Positions 8,228-17,419 of a stretch of 64,000 bases of DNA are shown here, in pieces. Under the pieces are notes generated by a model that saw only the letters and a program-made list of their open reading frames with translations, ran no database searches and was not told the origin of the DNA. Source of the stretch: Streptomyces toyocaensis (lineage in GTDB: Bacteria; Actinomycetota; Actinomycetes; Streptomycetales; Streptomycetaceae); the NCBI RefSeq assembly GCF_000725125.1, contig NZ_JFCB01000007.1:1-64000 (forward strand), written 5' to 3'. The translations under genes and the position numbers were made by a program. How positions within the stretch are numbered: position 1 is the stretch's first letter; each line of letters begins with the position of its first letter.

Positions 8228-11200
8228 TCACGCCGGTGCCGGCACGTCCTCGCCGACGAACGTCCGCCACAGAGCGGCGTACCGGCCGCCGCGCCGCAGC
8301 AGTTCCTCGTGCGTGCCGTCCTCCGCGACCCTGCCGTCGTCCATGACGATCACCCGGTCCGCGCGGGCGGCGGTGGTCAGGCGGTGGGCCACCACCAGGG
8401 TGGTACGGCGCCCCGCCAGACGGTCCGTCGCCTGGTTGACCTGCGCCTCGGTGGCCAGGTCCAGCGCGGCCGTGGCCTCGTCGAGCAACAGCACGTCGGG
8501 GTCGACGAGTTCGGCGCGGGCCAGCGCGATCAGCTGGCGCTGGCCGGCGGAGAGGTTGCGGCCGCGCTCGGCGACCTCGTGGAGGTAGCCGCCGTCCAGC
8601 GTGGCGATCATCTCGTGCGCGCCGACCGCGCGGGCCGCCGCCTCCACCTCGGCGTCGGTGGCGTCGGGGCGGCCGTAGGCGATGGCGTCGCGGACCGTGC
8701 CCGGGAACAGGTATGCCTCCTGCGGTACGACACCGAGCCGGTGCCGGTAGGCGGTGAGGTCCAGGTCCCGCAGGTCCGTGCCGTCGACGGTGACCCGCCC
8801 GCCCGTCGGGTCGTAGAACCGGGCGACCAGCTTGACGAGGGTGGACTTCCCCGCGCCTGTCTCGCCGACGAAGGCGACGGTCTGACCGGCGGGGACGGTG
8901 AGGTCGATGCCCTCCAGGGCCTCCTCGCCGTCGCCGTACGCGAAGTGGACGTCCTCGAAGGCGATCTCGCCGCGCAGGGAGGTGACGGGGAGGGGCTTCG
9001 CCGGGACCCGGGTGGATGCCGGCTCCCGCAGCAGCTCCTGGATGCGGCCGAGCGAGACGGACGCCTGCTGGTAGCCGTCGAAGACCTGGGAAAGCTGCTG
9101 CACGGGTGCGAAGAACAGGTCGATGTAGAGGAGGTACGCCACCAGCGAGCCGATCGCCAGGGTCCCGTCGTCGACCCGGCCGCCGCCCACGACCAGCACC
9201 GCCACGGCCGCGATCGAGGACAGGAACTGCACGAACGGGAAGTACACCGAGATCAGCCACTGGCCCCGGATGCGTGCGCTGCGGTAGCTCGCGCTGCGCT
9301 CGGCGAACCGGCGCCTGCCGTCCCCCTCACGGCGGAACGCCTGCACGATCCGCAGCCCGGACATCGACTCCTGCAGGTCGGCGTTGACGCCCGAGACCCG
9401 CTCCCGCGCCAGTTCGTACGCCTTCACGCTGGCCCGGCGGAAGAAGTACGTGGCGAGGATCAGCGGGGGCAGGGTGGCGAAGACGACGAGGGCGAGCCCG
9501 GGGTCGATCACCAGCAGGGCGACCATGATGCCGAAGAAGGTGACCACCGAGACGAACGCCGTGACCAGGCCCGTCTGCAGGAACGTCGACAACGCGTCGA
9601 CGTCGGTCGTCATCCTGGTCGTGATCCGGCCGGTCAGCTCGCGCTCGTAGTAGTCGAGGCCCAGCCGCTGGAGCTGGGCGAAGATCTTCAGCCGCAGCGC
9701 GTAGAGGACCCGTTCGCCGGTGCGTCCGGTCATCCGGAACGCGCCGGTCTGCGCCGCCCACTGGACGATCACGGTGAGCAGGCCCAGCAGGGCGGCCGCC
9801 CAGACCGCGCCGAGCGCGGCCTGGGTGACGCCCCGGTCGATGCCGTGCCGGATCAGCACCGGCAGCAGCAGGCCCATGCCGGCGTCCACCGCGACCAGGC
9901 CGAGGCTGATGAGGAGGGGCGCCCCGAAGCCGCGCAGGAGACGCCGCAGGCCGTAGGAGTCCTCCGGGCGGACGGCCCGGGCCTCGTCGACGTCGGGGAC
10001 GTCGTCCGCCGGGGGCAGCGCCTCGACCTGGGCGAGGAGTTCCGGGGTGGCCGGGGTGCCGGCCAGGGCGGCGTCCCTGGGTTCGCGGTCGCCGGTCCAC
10101 AGCCGGGGGGTGACCCCGCGCTCGGCGTCGAACTCGGCGTCCAGTTCCTCCCGGACGGAGGTGTCCGCCTCCTGCGGCGCGGCGGGCGGGGTGTGGCCCG
10201 GGGAGACGGCGCCCAGCTCGTCGGGGTCGGTGAGCAGCCGCCGGTAGAGGGCGGAGCGCCGCTGGAGCTCGTCGTGGGTGCCGATGTCGGCGAGCCGGCC
10301 GCCGTCGAGGACGGCGATGCGGTCGGCGAGGTTGAGGGTGGAGCGGCGGTGGGCGATCAGCAGCGTCGTGCGGCCCCGCATGACGCTCCTGAGCGCCTCG
10401 TGGATCTCGTGCTCGACGCGGGCGTCCACGGCGGAGGTGGCGTCGTCCAGGACCAGCAGGCGTGGGTCGGTGAGGATCGCGCGGGCCAGGGCGACGCGCT
10501 GGCGCTGGCCGCCGGAGAGGGTCAGGCCGTGCTCGCCGACGGTGGTGTCGTAGCCGTCGGGCAGCTCGCTGATGAACCGGTCCGCCTGGGCGGCGCGGGC
10601 GGCGGCGGCGATCTGCTCGTCGGTGGCGTCCGGGCGGCCGTACGCGATGTTGGCGCGCACGGTGTCGGAGAAGAGGAAGGAGTCCTCCGGGACCAGCCCG
10701 ATCGCGGCGCGCAGGGACTCGGTGGTCAGCTCCCGCACGTCGTGGCCGCCGACGAGGACGGCACCGTGGGTGACGTCGTAGAAGCGCGGCAGGAGCAGGG
10801 ACACGGTGGACTTGCCGGAGCCGGAGGTGCCGACGACGGCGAGGGTCTCCCCGGGGCGGATCTCGAAGGAGAGCCCGTCGAGGACCGGCCGGTCGGGGTC
10901 GTAGCCGAAGGAGACGTCGTCGAACTCGACGGTCGCCGGGGCGTCGGCGGGCAGGTCCCTGGTGCCGTCGGTCAGGGACGGCTCGGTGTCGATCAGCTCC
11001 AGGACGCGCTCGGTGCCGGCGCGGGCCTGCTGGCCGACCGTGAGGACCACGGCGAGCATCCGGACCGGGCCGACGAGCTGGGCGAGGTAGGTGGAGAAGG
11101 CGACGAAGGTGCCCAGCGTGATGTGCCCGCCCACCGCGAGCCAGCCGCCGAGCGCCAGCATCGCCACCTGGCCGAGGGCGGGGACGGCCTGGAGCGCCGG

Positions 11201-11935
11201 GGTGTACCGGGAGTTCAGCCGGACGGTGCGCAGCCGTCCGGCGTACAGCCGCCGTCCGACCTCCCGTAGCTTGCCGGTCTCCTGCTCCTCCTGCCCGAAG
11301 CCCTTCACCACGCGGACCCCGCTGACCGCTCCGTCGACCACTCCGGCGACCGCACCCGCCTGCGCCTGCGCGTACCAGGTGGAGGGGTGCAGCCGGGTGC
11401 GGCTGCGCGTGGCGATCCACCACAGGGCGGGGGCGACGGCGAGGGCGACGGCGGTGAGCGGCAGGGACAGCCACGCCATGATCACCAGGGAGATCAGGAA
11501 GAGCAGGAGGTTGCCGATGGTCATCGGCAGCATGAAGAGCAGGCCCTGGATGAGCTGGAGGTCGCTGGTGGCGCGCCCGACGACCTGCCCGGTGGACAGC
11601 TCGTCCTGACGTCTGCCGTCGAGCCGGGTGATCGTCCCGTACATCTCGGTCCGCAGGTCGTGCTGGACGTCGAGGGCGAGCCGGCCGCCGTAGTAGCGGC
11701 GTACGTAGGTGAGGACGTAGACGAGGAGCGCGGCGCCGATCAGGGCGCCCGCCCAGGTGGCCATGTCCCTGGTCCTGTCGCCGATGACGTCGTCGATGAT
11801 CACCTTGGTGATCAGGGGGACCAGCGCCATGACGGCCATGCCGCCCAGGGACGAGCCCAGCGCGAGGACGACGTCCTTGGGATGACGCCACGCGTATGCG
11901 GCCAGTCGCCGTGCCCATCCCCGTTGCGGTGTCAC
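8228..11935 (-). CDS. Fused heterodimer-like ABC exporter (TMD-NBD-TMD-NBD)
   Basis: A 1235-residue full-length type IV ABC exporter on one chain, like mycobacterial Rv0194. TMD1 is followed by NBD1 (Walker A GTSGSGKS near residue 367, signature LSGGQ near 470, Walker B LVLDD near 495). A charged linker leads to TMD2 and NBD2 (Walker A GETGAGKS near 1023, signature LSAGQ near 1128, Walker B LLLDE near 1151). NBD1 has Asp in place of the catalytic Glu, and NBD2 has a changed signature. Both changes fall in the same composite ATP site, so one site is probably degenerate. The GTG start is set by GGAGGG; an upstream GTG would add 14 residues. Probable substrates are drugs or lipids. Confidence 0.92.
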   Translation of the reverse strand: MTPQRGWARRLAAYAWRHPKDVVLALGSSLGGMAVMALVPLITKVIIDDVIGDRTRDMATWAGALIGAALLVYVLTYVRRYYGGRLALDVQHDLRTEMYGTITRLDGRRQDELSTGQVVGRATSDLQLIQGLLFMLPMTIGNLLLFLISLVIMAWLSLPLTAVALAVAPALWWIATRSRTRLHPSTWYAQAQAGAVAGVVDGAVSGVRVVKGFGQEEQETGKLREVGRRLYAGRLRTVRLNSRYTPALQAVPALGQVAMLALGGWLAVGGHITLGTFVAFSTYLAQLVGPVRMLAVVLTVGQQARAGTERVLELIDTEPSLTDGTRDLPADAPATVEFDDVSFGYDPDRPVLDGLSFEIRPGETLAVVGTSGSGKSTVSLLLPRFYDVTHGAVLVGGHDVRELTTESLRAAIGLVPEDSFLFSDTVRANIAYGRPDATDEQIAAAARAAQADRFISELPDGYDTTVGEHGLTLSGGQRQRVALARAILTDPRLLVLDDATSAVDARVEHEIHEALRSVMRGRTTLLIAHRRSTLNLADRIAVLDGGRLADIGTHDELQRRSALYRRLLTDPDELGAVSPGHTPPAAPQEADTSVREELDAEFDAERGVTPRLWTGDREPRDAALAGTPATPELLAQVEALPPADDVPDVDEARAVRPEDSYGLRRLLRGFGAPLLISLGLVAVDAGMGLLLPVLIRHGIDRGVTQAALGAVWAAALLGLLTVIVQWAAQTGAFRMTGRTGERVLYALRLKIFAQLQRLGLDYYERELTGRITTRMTTDVDALSTFLQTGLVTAFVSVVTFFGIMVALLVIDPGLALVVFATLPPLILATYFFRRASVKAYELARERVSGVNADLQESMSGLRIVQAFRREGDGRRRFAERSASYRSARIRGQWLISVYFPFVQFLSSIAAVAVLVVGGGRVDDGTLAIGSLVAYLLYIDLFFAPVQQLSQVFDGYQQASVSLGRIQELLREPASTRVPAKPLPVTSLRGEIAFEDVHFAYGDGEEALEGIDLTVPAGQTVAFVGETGAGKSTLVKLVARFYDPTGGRVTVDGTDLRDLDLTAYRHRLGVVPQEAYLFPGTVRDAIAYGRPDATDAEVEAAARAVGAHEMIATLDGGYLHEVAERGRNLSAGQRQLIALARAELVDPDVLLLDEATAALDLATEAQVNQATDRLAGRRTTLVVAHRLTTAARADRVIVMDDGRVAEDGTHEELLRRGGRYAALWRTFVGEDVPAPA

Positions 11936-12149
11936 GCGGGTGCCCTCCGATCGTCCTGCTCTGCCGGAATGCACCAACGCGGCCGGCGGCGGATTTCATC
12001 CCTCCGCGGTGATCGGGAGCGTACGCGCAGAGCGTAGAAGTGGACTCTCGTCACGCAATCGCCACGTTCCCTACACCCACCTGCCTGCATGTGCATGTCA
12101 CTCTCACGGGTATCACCTTCGTGCAACCCGCGTAGATCGGACACCCCAC

Positions 12150-12971
12150 ATGCTCGCCATACGCATACCGCACCGCAAGGCGGTGGCACTCGCCACGGCC
12201 GCCGTGCTCGCCGGCCTCGCCGCCCCCGCCGTGACCGCCACCCCGGCCACGGCGACGGAGACGGCCACGACGGCGGCGACGTCCTACGACCCGGCGTACT
12301 ACGACGACGCGGCCGGCAAGACCGGCACAGCCCTCAAGTCCGCCCTGAACACGATCATCAGCGACCAGACGAAGCTGTCGTACTCGGCGGTCTGGGAGGC
12401 GCTGAAGGTCACCGACCAGGACCCGAACAACAGCAACAACGTGATCCTGCTGTACTCGGGCATCTCCCGCAGCAAGTCGCTCAACGGCGGTGACGTGGGC
12501 GACTGGAACCGCGAGCACGTCTGGGCCAAGTCGCACGGCGACTTCGGCACCTCCATCGGCCCCGGCACCGACCTGCACCACCTGCGCCCCGAAGACGTGC
12601 AGGTCAACTCCATCCGCAGCAACAAGGACTTCGACAACGGCGGCAGCTCGTTCACCAACAGCGGCGGCAGCCTCACCGACTCGAACTCCTTCGAGCCCCG
12701 CGACGCCGTCAAGGGCGACGTGGCCCGCATGATCCTCTACATGGCGGTCCGCTACGAGGGCACCGACGGCTGGCCCGACCTGGAGCCCAACGACTCCGTC
12801 ACCAACGGCACCAACCCGTACCACGGCCGCCTCTCCGTCCTGAAGCAGTGGCACCAGGAGGACCCGCCGAGCGCGTTCGAGCAGAACCGCAACGAGGTCA
12901 TCTACGCGTCGTACCAGCACAACCGCAACCCGTTCATCGACCACCCGGAGTGGGTCGAGGCGATCTGGTAA
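12150..12971 (+). CDS. Secreted endonuclease I-type nuclease
   Basis: A 273-residue exported nuclease. An N-terminal basic and hydrophobic signal (residues about 1-35, ending in an Ala/Thr-rich region) leads to an Endonuclease_I-type domain. Its core motif is NREHVWAKSHG followed by DLHHLRPEDVQVNSIRSN, the His/Asn metal-binding cluster of the beta-beta-alpha-metal superfamily. It probably degrades extracellular DNA for phosphate or nitrogen, or during hyphal lysis. The ATG was chosen because the signal peptide begins there; the Shine-Dalgarno is weak. It is divergent from the ABC exporter across 214 bp. Confidence 0.85.
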   Translation: MLAIRIPHRKAVALATAAVLAGLAAPAVTATPATATETATTAATSYDPAYYDDAAGKTGTALKSALNTIISDQTKLSYSAVWEALKVTDQDPNNSNNVILLYSGISRSKSLNGGDVGDWNREHVWAKSHGDFGTSIGPGTDLHHLRPEDVQVNSIRSNKDFDNGGSSFTNSGGSLTDSNSFEPRDAVKGDVARMILYMAVRYEGTDGWPDLEPNDSVTNGTNPYHGRLSVLKQWHQEDPPSAFEQNRNEVIYASYQHNRNPFIDHPEWVEAIW

Positions 12972-13049
12972 GACCGGGCGCCGGCCGGCGCACCGGCGAC
13001 CCGCCGCGCCGCCGTGGCCGACGAGGGCGGCCGTCTCGCAGGGCGGCCC

Positions 13050-14735
13050 TCAGTCCAGGTGCGTCGGGGCGAACATGCGCAGGACCGCGGGGAGGACGAC
13101 GACCGACGGGCCGGGGGTGGACAGGGCCTCCGCGAGGTCCCGCTCCAGGGTCTCCGGGGTCGTGCGCCGGCCCGGGACGCCGAAGGACTCGGCCAGGGCC
13201 ACGTAGTCCGGGCGGGTCAGCTCGGTCGCCGTGGGCTCGCCGAAGGCGTCCGTCATGTACTCGCGCAGGATGCCGTAGCCGCCGTCGTCGACGATCAGCC
13301 AGGTGACGTCCAGGTCGTACTGGCGGGCCGTGGCCAGCTCGGCGATCGAGTACAGCGCGCCGCCGTCGCCGGAGACCGCCAGCACCGGGCGGGTGGGGTC
13401 GGCGGCCGCCGCGCCGAGGGCGGCGGGGAAGCCGTAGCCGAGGCCGCCGGCGCCCTGCGCCGAGTGCAGGTGGTTGGGACCCATCGCGTCGAACGCGGAC
13501 CACGCCCAGTAGGCGAGGATCGTCATGTCCCAGAAGGACGGCGAGCCGGTCGGCAGGGCGCGCCGCACGGCGGTCAGCACCTGCTGCTCCAGCGCCAGGT
13601 CCTGCCCGTCGATACGGGCCCGGACCCGGTCCAGCAGCTCCCGCACCCGCGCGGGGGCGGTGTCGTCCTCGCGGGGCCCGACCGTCTCCAGGAGCGCCTG
13701 GAGGGCCAGGCGGGCGTCCGCGTGGATGCCGATGCCGGGGTGGTTGGACTCCAGCTTGCCGAGGTCGGCCTCGATCTGGACGACCCGGCCGCGCGGCTTG
13801 AACGTGTGGTAGTTCGAGGAGAGTTCGCCGAGTCCGGAGCCGACGACGAGCAGGACGTCCGCGTCCTCGAGGAAGTCGGTGGTGTGGCGGTCCTCGATCC
13901 AGGACTGGAGGGACAGCGGGTGGGTCCACGGGAAGGCGCCCTTGCCGCCGGGAGTGGTCACCACGGGCGCCTGGATCCGCTCGGCGAGCTGCCGCAGCTT
14001 GCCGGAGGCGTCGGAGCGGACGACACCGCCGCCCGCGATGATCGCGGGGCGTTCGGCGCGGGACAGCAGATGTGCGGCCAGCGCGGTCAGTTCGGGGCGC
14101 GGGGGCAGCTCGTCCGGGGTGGCGTCCATCGCCGTCACCACCGGCAGCATCGTCTCGGCGAGCAGCACGTCCTGCGGGATCTCCACCCACACCGGCCCGT
14201 GCGGGACGGTGAGCGCCGACTTCCAGGCCGCCGCGACCGCCGACGGGATCTGGGAGGCCGTACGGACCGTGTGCACGGACTTGACGACGCCCCGGAACGA
14301 GGCCGACTGGTCGGGCAGTTCGTGCAGATAGCCGTGGCGTCCGCCGCCGAGACCGGCGGTCGGCACCTGGCTGCTGATCGCCAGTACGGGGGCGGACGCG
14401 GCCGCCGCCTCCTGCAGCGCGGCCAGCGAGGTGAGGGCGCCCGGGCCGGTGGACAGCAACAGGGGCGCCGCCTCTCCGGTGATCCGGCCGTACGCGTCGG
14501 CCGCGAAGCCCGCGTTGTTCTCCACGCGCAGTCCGATGTAGCGCAGGTCGGAGCGGCGCAGGGCGTCGAACATGCCGAGGGCGTGCTGGCCGGGCAGGCC
14601 GAAGACGGTGGTCGCGCCGAGCCCGGCCAGGGTCTCCACGACCAGGTCTCCGCCGGTACGGCCGGGGGGCGGGTTGAGCGCGGCCTCCGTCTGGGCCGGG
14701 GTCGGGCGGAGTTCCAGGTCGTGGTCGTGCGTCAC
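13050..14735 (-). CDS. Thiamine-diphosphate-dependent enzyme, acetolactate synthase-like
   Basis: A 561-residue TPP enzyme with the usual three domains: Pyr (residues about 30-190, with [15 protein letters not shown] holding the conserved Glu), central Rossmann (about 210-350) and PP (about 390-545, with the TPP/Mg motif starting GDGGALYS). No FAD or regulatory partner is nearby, so a biosynthetic acetolactate synthase is unlikely. It is the last gene after an SSS permease and an agmatinase-family gene, overlapping the latter by 4 bp (GTGA). By analogy with AruI of the Pseudomonas arginine transaminase route it may decarboxylate a guanidino 2-keto acid. That assignment is inference. Confidence 0.85.
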   Translation of the reverse strand: MTHDHDLELRPTPAQTEAALNPPPGRTGGDLVVETLAGLGATTVFGLPGQHALGMFDALRRSDLRYIGLRVENNAGFAADAYGRITGEAAPLLLSTGPGALTSLAALQEAAAASAPVLAISSQVPTAGLGGGRHGYLHELPDQSASFRGVVKSVHTVRTASQIPSAVAAAWKSALTVPHGPVWVEIPQDVLLAETMLPVVTAMDATPDELPPRPELTALAAHLLSRAERPAIIAGGGVVRSDASGKLRQLAERIQAPVVTTPGGKGAFPWTHPLSLQSWIEDRHTTDFLEDADVLLVVGSGLGELSSNYHTFKPRGRVVQIEADLGKLESNHPGIGIHADARLALQALLETVGPREDDTAPARVRELLDRVRARIDGQDLALEQQVLTAVRRALPTGSPSFWDMTILAYWAWSAFDAMGPNHLHSAQGAGGLGYGFPAALGAAAADPTRPVLAVSGDGGALYSIAELATARQYDLDVTWLIVDDGGYGILREYMTDAFGEPTATELTRPDYVALAESFGVPGRRTTPETLERDLAEALSTPGPSVVVLPAVLRMFAPTHLD

Positions 14736-15700
14736 TTGGCGCGGGCCTCCGCGATCTGGCGGGACATGATGGTGGTCAGTTCGTACGCCGTGTGGGAGGC
14801 GGCGACCGAGGTGATCTCGGCGTGGTCGTACGCGGGCGCCACCTCGACGACGTCGGCCGAGACCAGGTTGCAGGAGGCGAGGCCGCGCAGGATCTCCAGC
14901 AGCTCCCGGGAGGTCATGCCGCCCGCCTCGGGCGTGCCGGTGCCGGGCGCGTGGGCCGGGTCGAGGCAGTCGATGTCGATGGAGATGTACAGCGGCCGGT
15001 CGCCGATGCGCTGCCGGAGCTGGTCGGCGACCTCGTCGGCGCCGCGGCGGTAGACGTCCGCGGAGGTGACGATGCCGAAGCCCATCTTCTCGTCGTCGGT
15101 GAGGTCCTGCTTGCCGTAGAGCGGGCCGCGGGTGCCGACGTGGGAGAGCGCCTCGGTGTCGAGGATGCCCTCCTCGACGGCCCGGCGGAACGGCGTGCCG
15201 TGGGTGTACTCGGCGCCGAAGTACGTGTCCCAGGTGTCGAGGTGCGCGTCGAAGTGGAGCAGCGCGACCGGGCCGTGCTTCTTGGCGACGCTCCGGAGCA
15301 GCGGCAGGGCGATGGTGTGGTCGCCGCCGAGGGTCATGAGGCGGGCGCCGGTGCCGAGAAGGTCGTCGGCGGCGGCCTCTATCGTCTCGACGGCCTCGTT
15401 GATGTTGAACGGGTTGACGGCGATGTCGCCGCCGTCCGCGACCTGCGCGAGGGCGAACGGCGAGGCGTCCTGCGCGGGGTTGTAGGGGCGCAGCAGCCGG
15501 GACGCCTCGCGGATGGCGTTGCCGCCGAAGCGGGCGCCCGGCCGGTACGAGACGCCGGAGTCGAACGGCACGCCCACGACGGCGACGTCGGCGCGGCCGA
15601 CCTCGTCGAGGCGGGGAAGCCGGGCGAAGGTCGCGGGGCCCGCGTAGCGCGGTACGCGGGACGAGTCGACGGGGCCGCGGGGCGTCTCGTTGCTGCTCAT
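14732..15700 (-). CDS. Agmatinase-family ureohydrolase (agmatinase or guanidinobutyrase)
   Basis: A 322-residue ureohydrolase with the complete Mn-binding set: [15 protein letters not shown] and [16 protein letters not shown]. The family splits guanidino groups to urea plus an amine. Agmatine, 4-guanidinobutyrate and related substrates cannot be separated by eye. It is 55 bp downstream of an SSS permease and overlaps the TPP gene by 4 bp, so all three are probably co-transcribed. The neighbours favour a catabolic role for an imported guanidino compound. Confidence 0.9.
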   Translation of the reverse strand: MSSNETPRGPVDSSRVPRYAGPATFARLPRLDEVGRADVAVVGVPFDSGVSYRPGARFGGNAIREASRLLRPYNPAQDASPFALAQVADGGDIAVNPFNINEAVETIEAAADDLLGTGARLMTLGGDHTIALPLLRSVAKKHGPVALLHFDAHLDTWDTYFGAEYTHGTPFRRAVEEGILDTEALSHVGTRGPLYGKQDLTDDEKMGFGIVTSADVYRRGADEVADQLRQRIGDRPLYISIDIDCLDPAHAPGTGTPEAGGMTSRELLEILRGLASCNLVSADVVEVAPAYDHAEITSVAASHTAYELTTIMSRQIAEARAK

Positions 15701-15755
15701 GGAGGACTGCTCTCTTTCCTACGCTTCGTCGCGTATGTGCTGACTGCCCACGATG

Positions 15756-17234
15756 CTACTGGGCGGCCGGGACCTGTTCGGACACGGTTTCGGACGCGTT
15801 CTCCGGCGCGGGGGCGCGTCCGGCGAGGCGTTCGCGCCAGGCGGTGAGGACGGCCGCGTCGGTCGGACGGGTGGCGAGGGAGACGACCAGGTAGGCCGCG
15901 AGGGAGGCGAGGAGGCCGTAGTAGACGGGCTCGTTGGCGAGGATGCCGTACGTGGCCATCAGACCGATCACGGCGAGGCCGCCGACGGCGACGGAGGCGA
16001 GGGCGCCCTGCGCGGTGCCGCGCTTCCACAGCAGCCCGCCCAGGATGGGCACGAGCAGCCCGCCGACCAGCAGGTTGTACGCGACGGTCAGCGCCTGGAC
16101 GACGTCGTTGAGGGCGATGGCGGTGGCGATCACGGCGAGGCCCATGAGCAGGATGAAGGCGCGGTTGCCCTTGACCTCGTCCTGCTGCTCGCCCTCCGGG
16201 CGGACGATGCCGCGCAGCCGTGCCCAGATGTCGTTGTTGGCGACGGTGGCGCAGGCGATCAGCGCGCCCGACGACGTCGACATCACGGCGGCGAGGGCTG
16301 CGGCCAGCACGAGGCCGCGCACGCCCATCGGCAGCTCGTCCTTGACGATGGTGGCGAACGCGTCGTCGGGGCTGGCGAGCTTGGGGTAGAGCACCTTGGC
16401 GGCCGTGCCGATGACGGCGCCGGCGACGGCGTAGGCGAGGCAGTAGGTGCCGGCGACGGTGCCGCCCCAGCGGGCCGTGCGGTCGCTGCGGGCGGTGAAC
16501 ACCCGCTGCCAGATGTCCTGCCCGATGAGCATGCCGAAGGTGTAGATCAGCACGTACGTGAAGATGGTCTCGCCGCCGATGCCCAGCGGGTCGAAGTACT
16601 CGGTGGGCAGCTGCGCCTTCATCTCGGCGAACCCGCCCGCCTTGACCACGGCGATGGGCAGCAGCAGGAGCAGCACGCCGATCGTCTTCACGACGAACTG
16701 CACCATGTCGGTGAGCGTGATCGACCACATGCCGCCGAGCGTGGAGTACGCGACGACGATCGAGCCGCCGAGGACGATCGCGAGGGTGCGGTTGATGTCG
16801 AAGAGGACGTCGAAGATCGTGGCGTAGGCGATCGTCGAGGTCACCGCGAGCATGAGGGTGTACGCCCACATGACGAGGCCGGAGATGACGCCGGCCCGGC
16901 CGCCGTAGCGCAGGTCGAGCATCTCGGAGACGGTGTAGACCCTCAGCCGGGCGATGCGGGCGGAGAAGAAGACGCTCAGGGCGAGCAGTCCGAGGCCGAT
17001 GGTGAACACCATCCAGGCGCCGGACAGTCCGTACTGGTAGCCGAGGCCCACGCCGCCGATGGTGGACGCGCCGCCGAGGACGATGGCGGCCATGGTGCCG
17101 GAGTACATGGCGGGGCCCAGGCGGCGGCCCGCCACCAGGAACTCGCTCTTGGACTTGGCGCGGCGCATGCCCCACCAGCCCATGGCCAGCATGCCGGCCA
17201 GATAGACGACGATGACCAGGTAGTCCACGGCCAT
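15756..17234 (-). CDS. Sodium:solute symporter (SSS family)
   Basis: A 492-residue inner-membrane protein with about 13 hydrophobic helices, normal for the SSS family (PutP/PanF/SglT type). It begins MAVDYLVIVVYLAGML, with GAAGGAGG at ideal spacing; an upstream in-frame start would add 19 polar residues and lacks a ribosome site. It is the first gene of a probable operon with the ureohydrolase and TPP enzyme and likely imports their substrate with Na+. Divergent from a PucR regulator. Confidence 0.9.
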   Translation of the reverse strand: MAVDYLVIVVYLAGMLAMGWWGMRRAKSKSEFLVAGRRLGPAMYSGTMAAIVLGGASTIGGVGLGYQYGLSGAWMVFTIGLGLLALSVFFSARIARLRVYTVSEMLDLRYGGRAGVISGLVMWAYTLMLAVTSTIAYATIFDVLFDINRTLAIVLGGSIVVAYSTLGGMWSITLTDMVQFVVKTIGVLLLLLPIAVVKAGGFAEMKAQLPTEYFDPLGIGGETIFTYVLIYTFGMLIGQDIWQRVFTARSDRTARWGGTVAGTYCLAYAVAGAVIGTAAKVLYPKLASPDDAFATIVKDELPMGVRGLVLAAALAAVMSTSSGALIACATVANNDIWARLRGIVRPEGEQQDEVKGNRAFILLMGLAVIATAIALNDVVQALTVAYNLLVGGLLVPILGGLLWKRGTAQGALASVAVGGLAVIGLMATYGILANEPVYYGLLASLAAYLVVSLATRPTDAAVLTAWRERLAGRAPAPENASETVSEQVPAAQ

Positions 17235-17419
17235 GCGGGGGCCTCCTTCGCGCACTGTCGGTGGCGTGTCGTGCAGACGGATCGCGCTCACCGGCGCCGC
17301 GCGGGGACATCCGCCCGTACCCGCGGGTTGCCGGTGACCCGACCTTAGGTGGCCGAAAAGCGACTGCGAAGTATACGTTTCATCCAGATCGGCCGCTTGG
17401 GATGGAGGAAACGTCCACC
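17235..17419. promoter_or_regulatory. Divergent promoter region, SSS operon / PucR gene
   Basis: An AT-rich island in a GC-rich background, GAAGTATACGTTTC (17368-17381), holds a near palindrome around GTATAC. On the minus strand it gives TATACT as a good -10 candidate for the SSS operon; on the plus strand TACGTT could serve the regulator. The symmetry makes it a plausible PucR operator. GGAGGA lies 11 nt before the chosen PucR start. Confidence 0.45.

Noticed and set aside
8186..11269. A 1000-residue open frame on the plus strand opposite the ABC exporter
   Set aside because: It mirrors the codon periodicity of the exporter on the other strand, has low-complexity Gly/Arg/Glu/Val composition and no domains. 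Long antisense frames are normal in very high-GC DNA.
12051..12944. A 297-codon frame antisense to the secreted endonuclease
   Set aside because: The plus strand encodes a complete nuclease motif with a signal peptide; the antisense translation is Val/Gly-rich without motifs.
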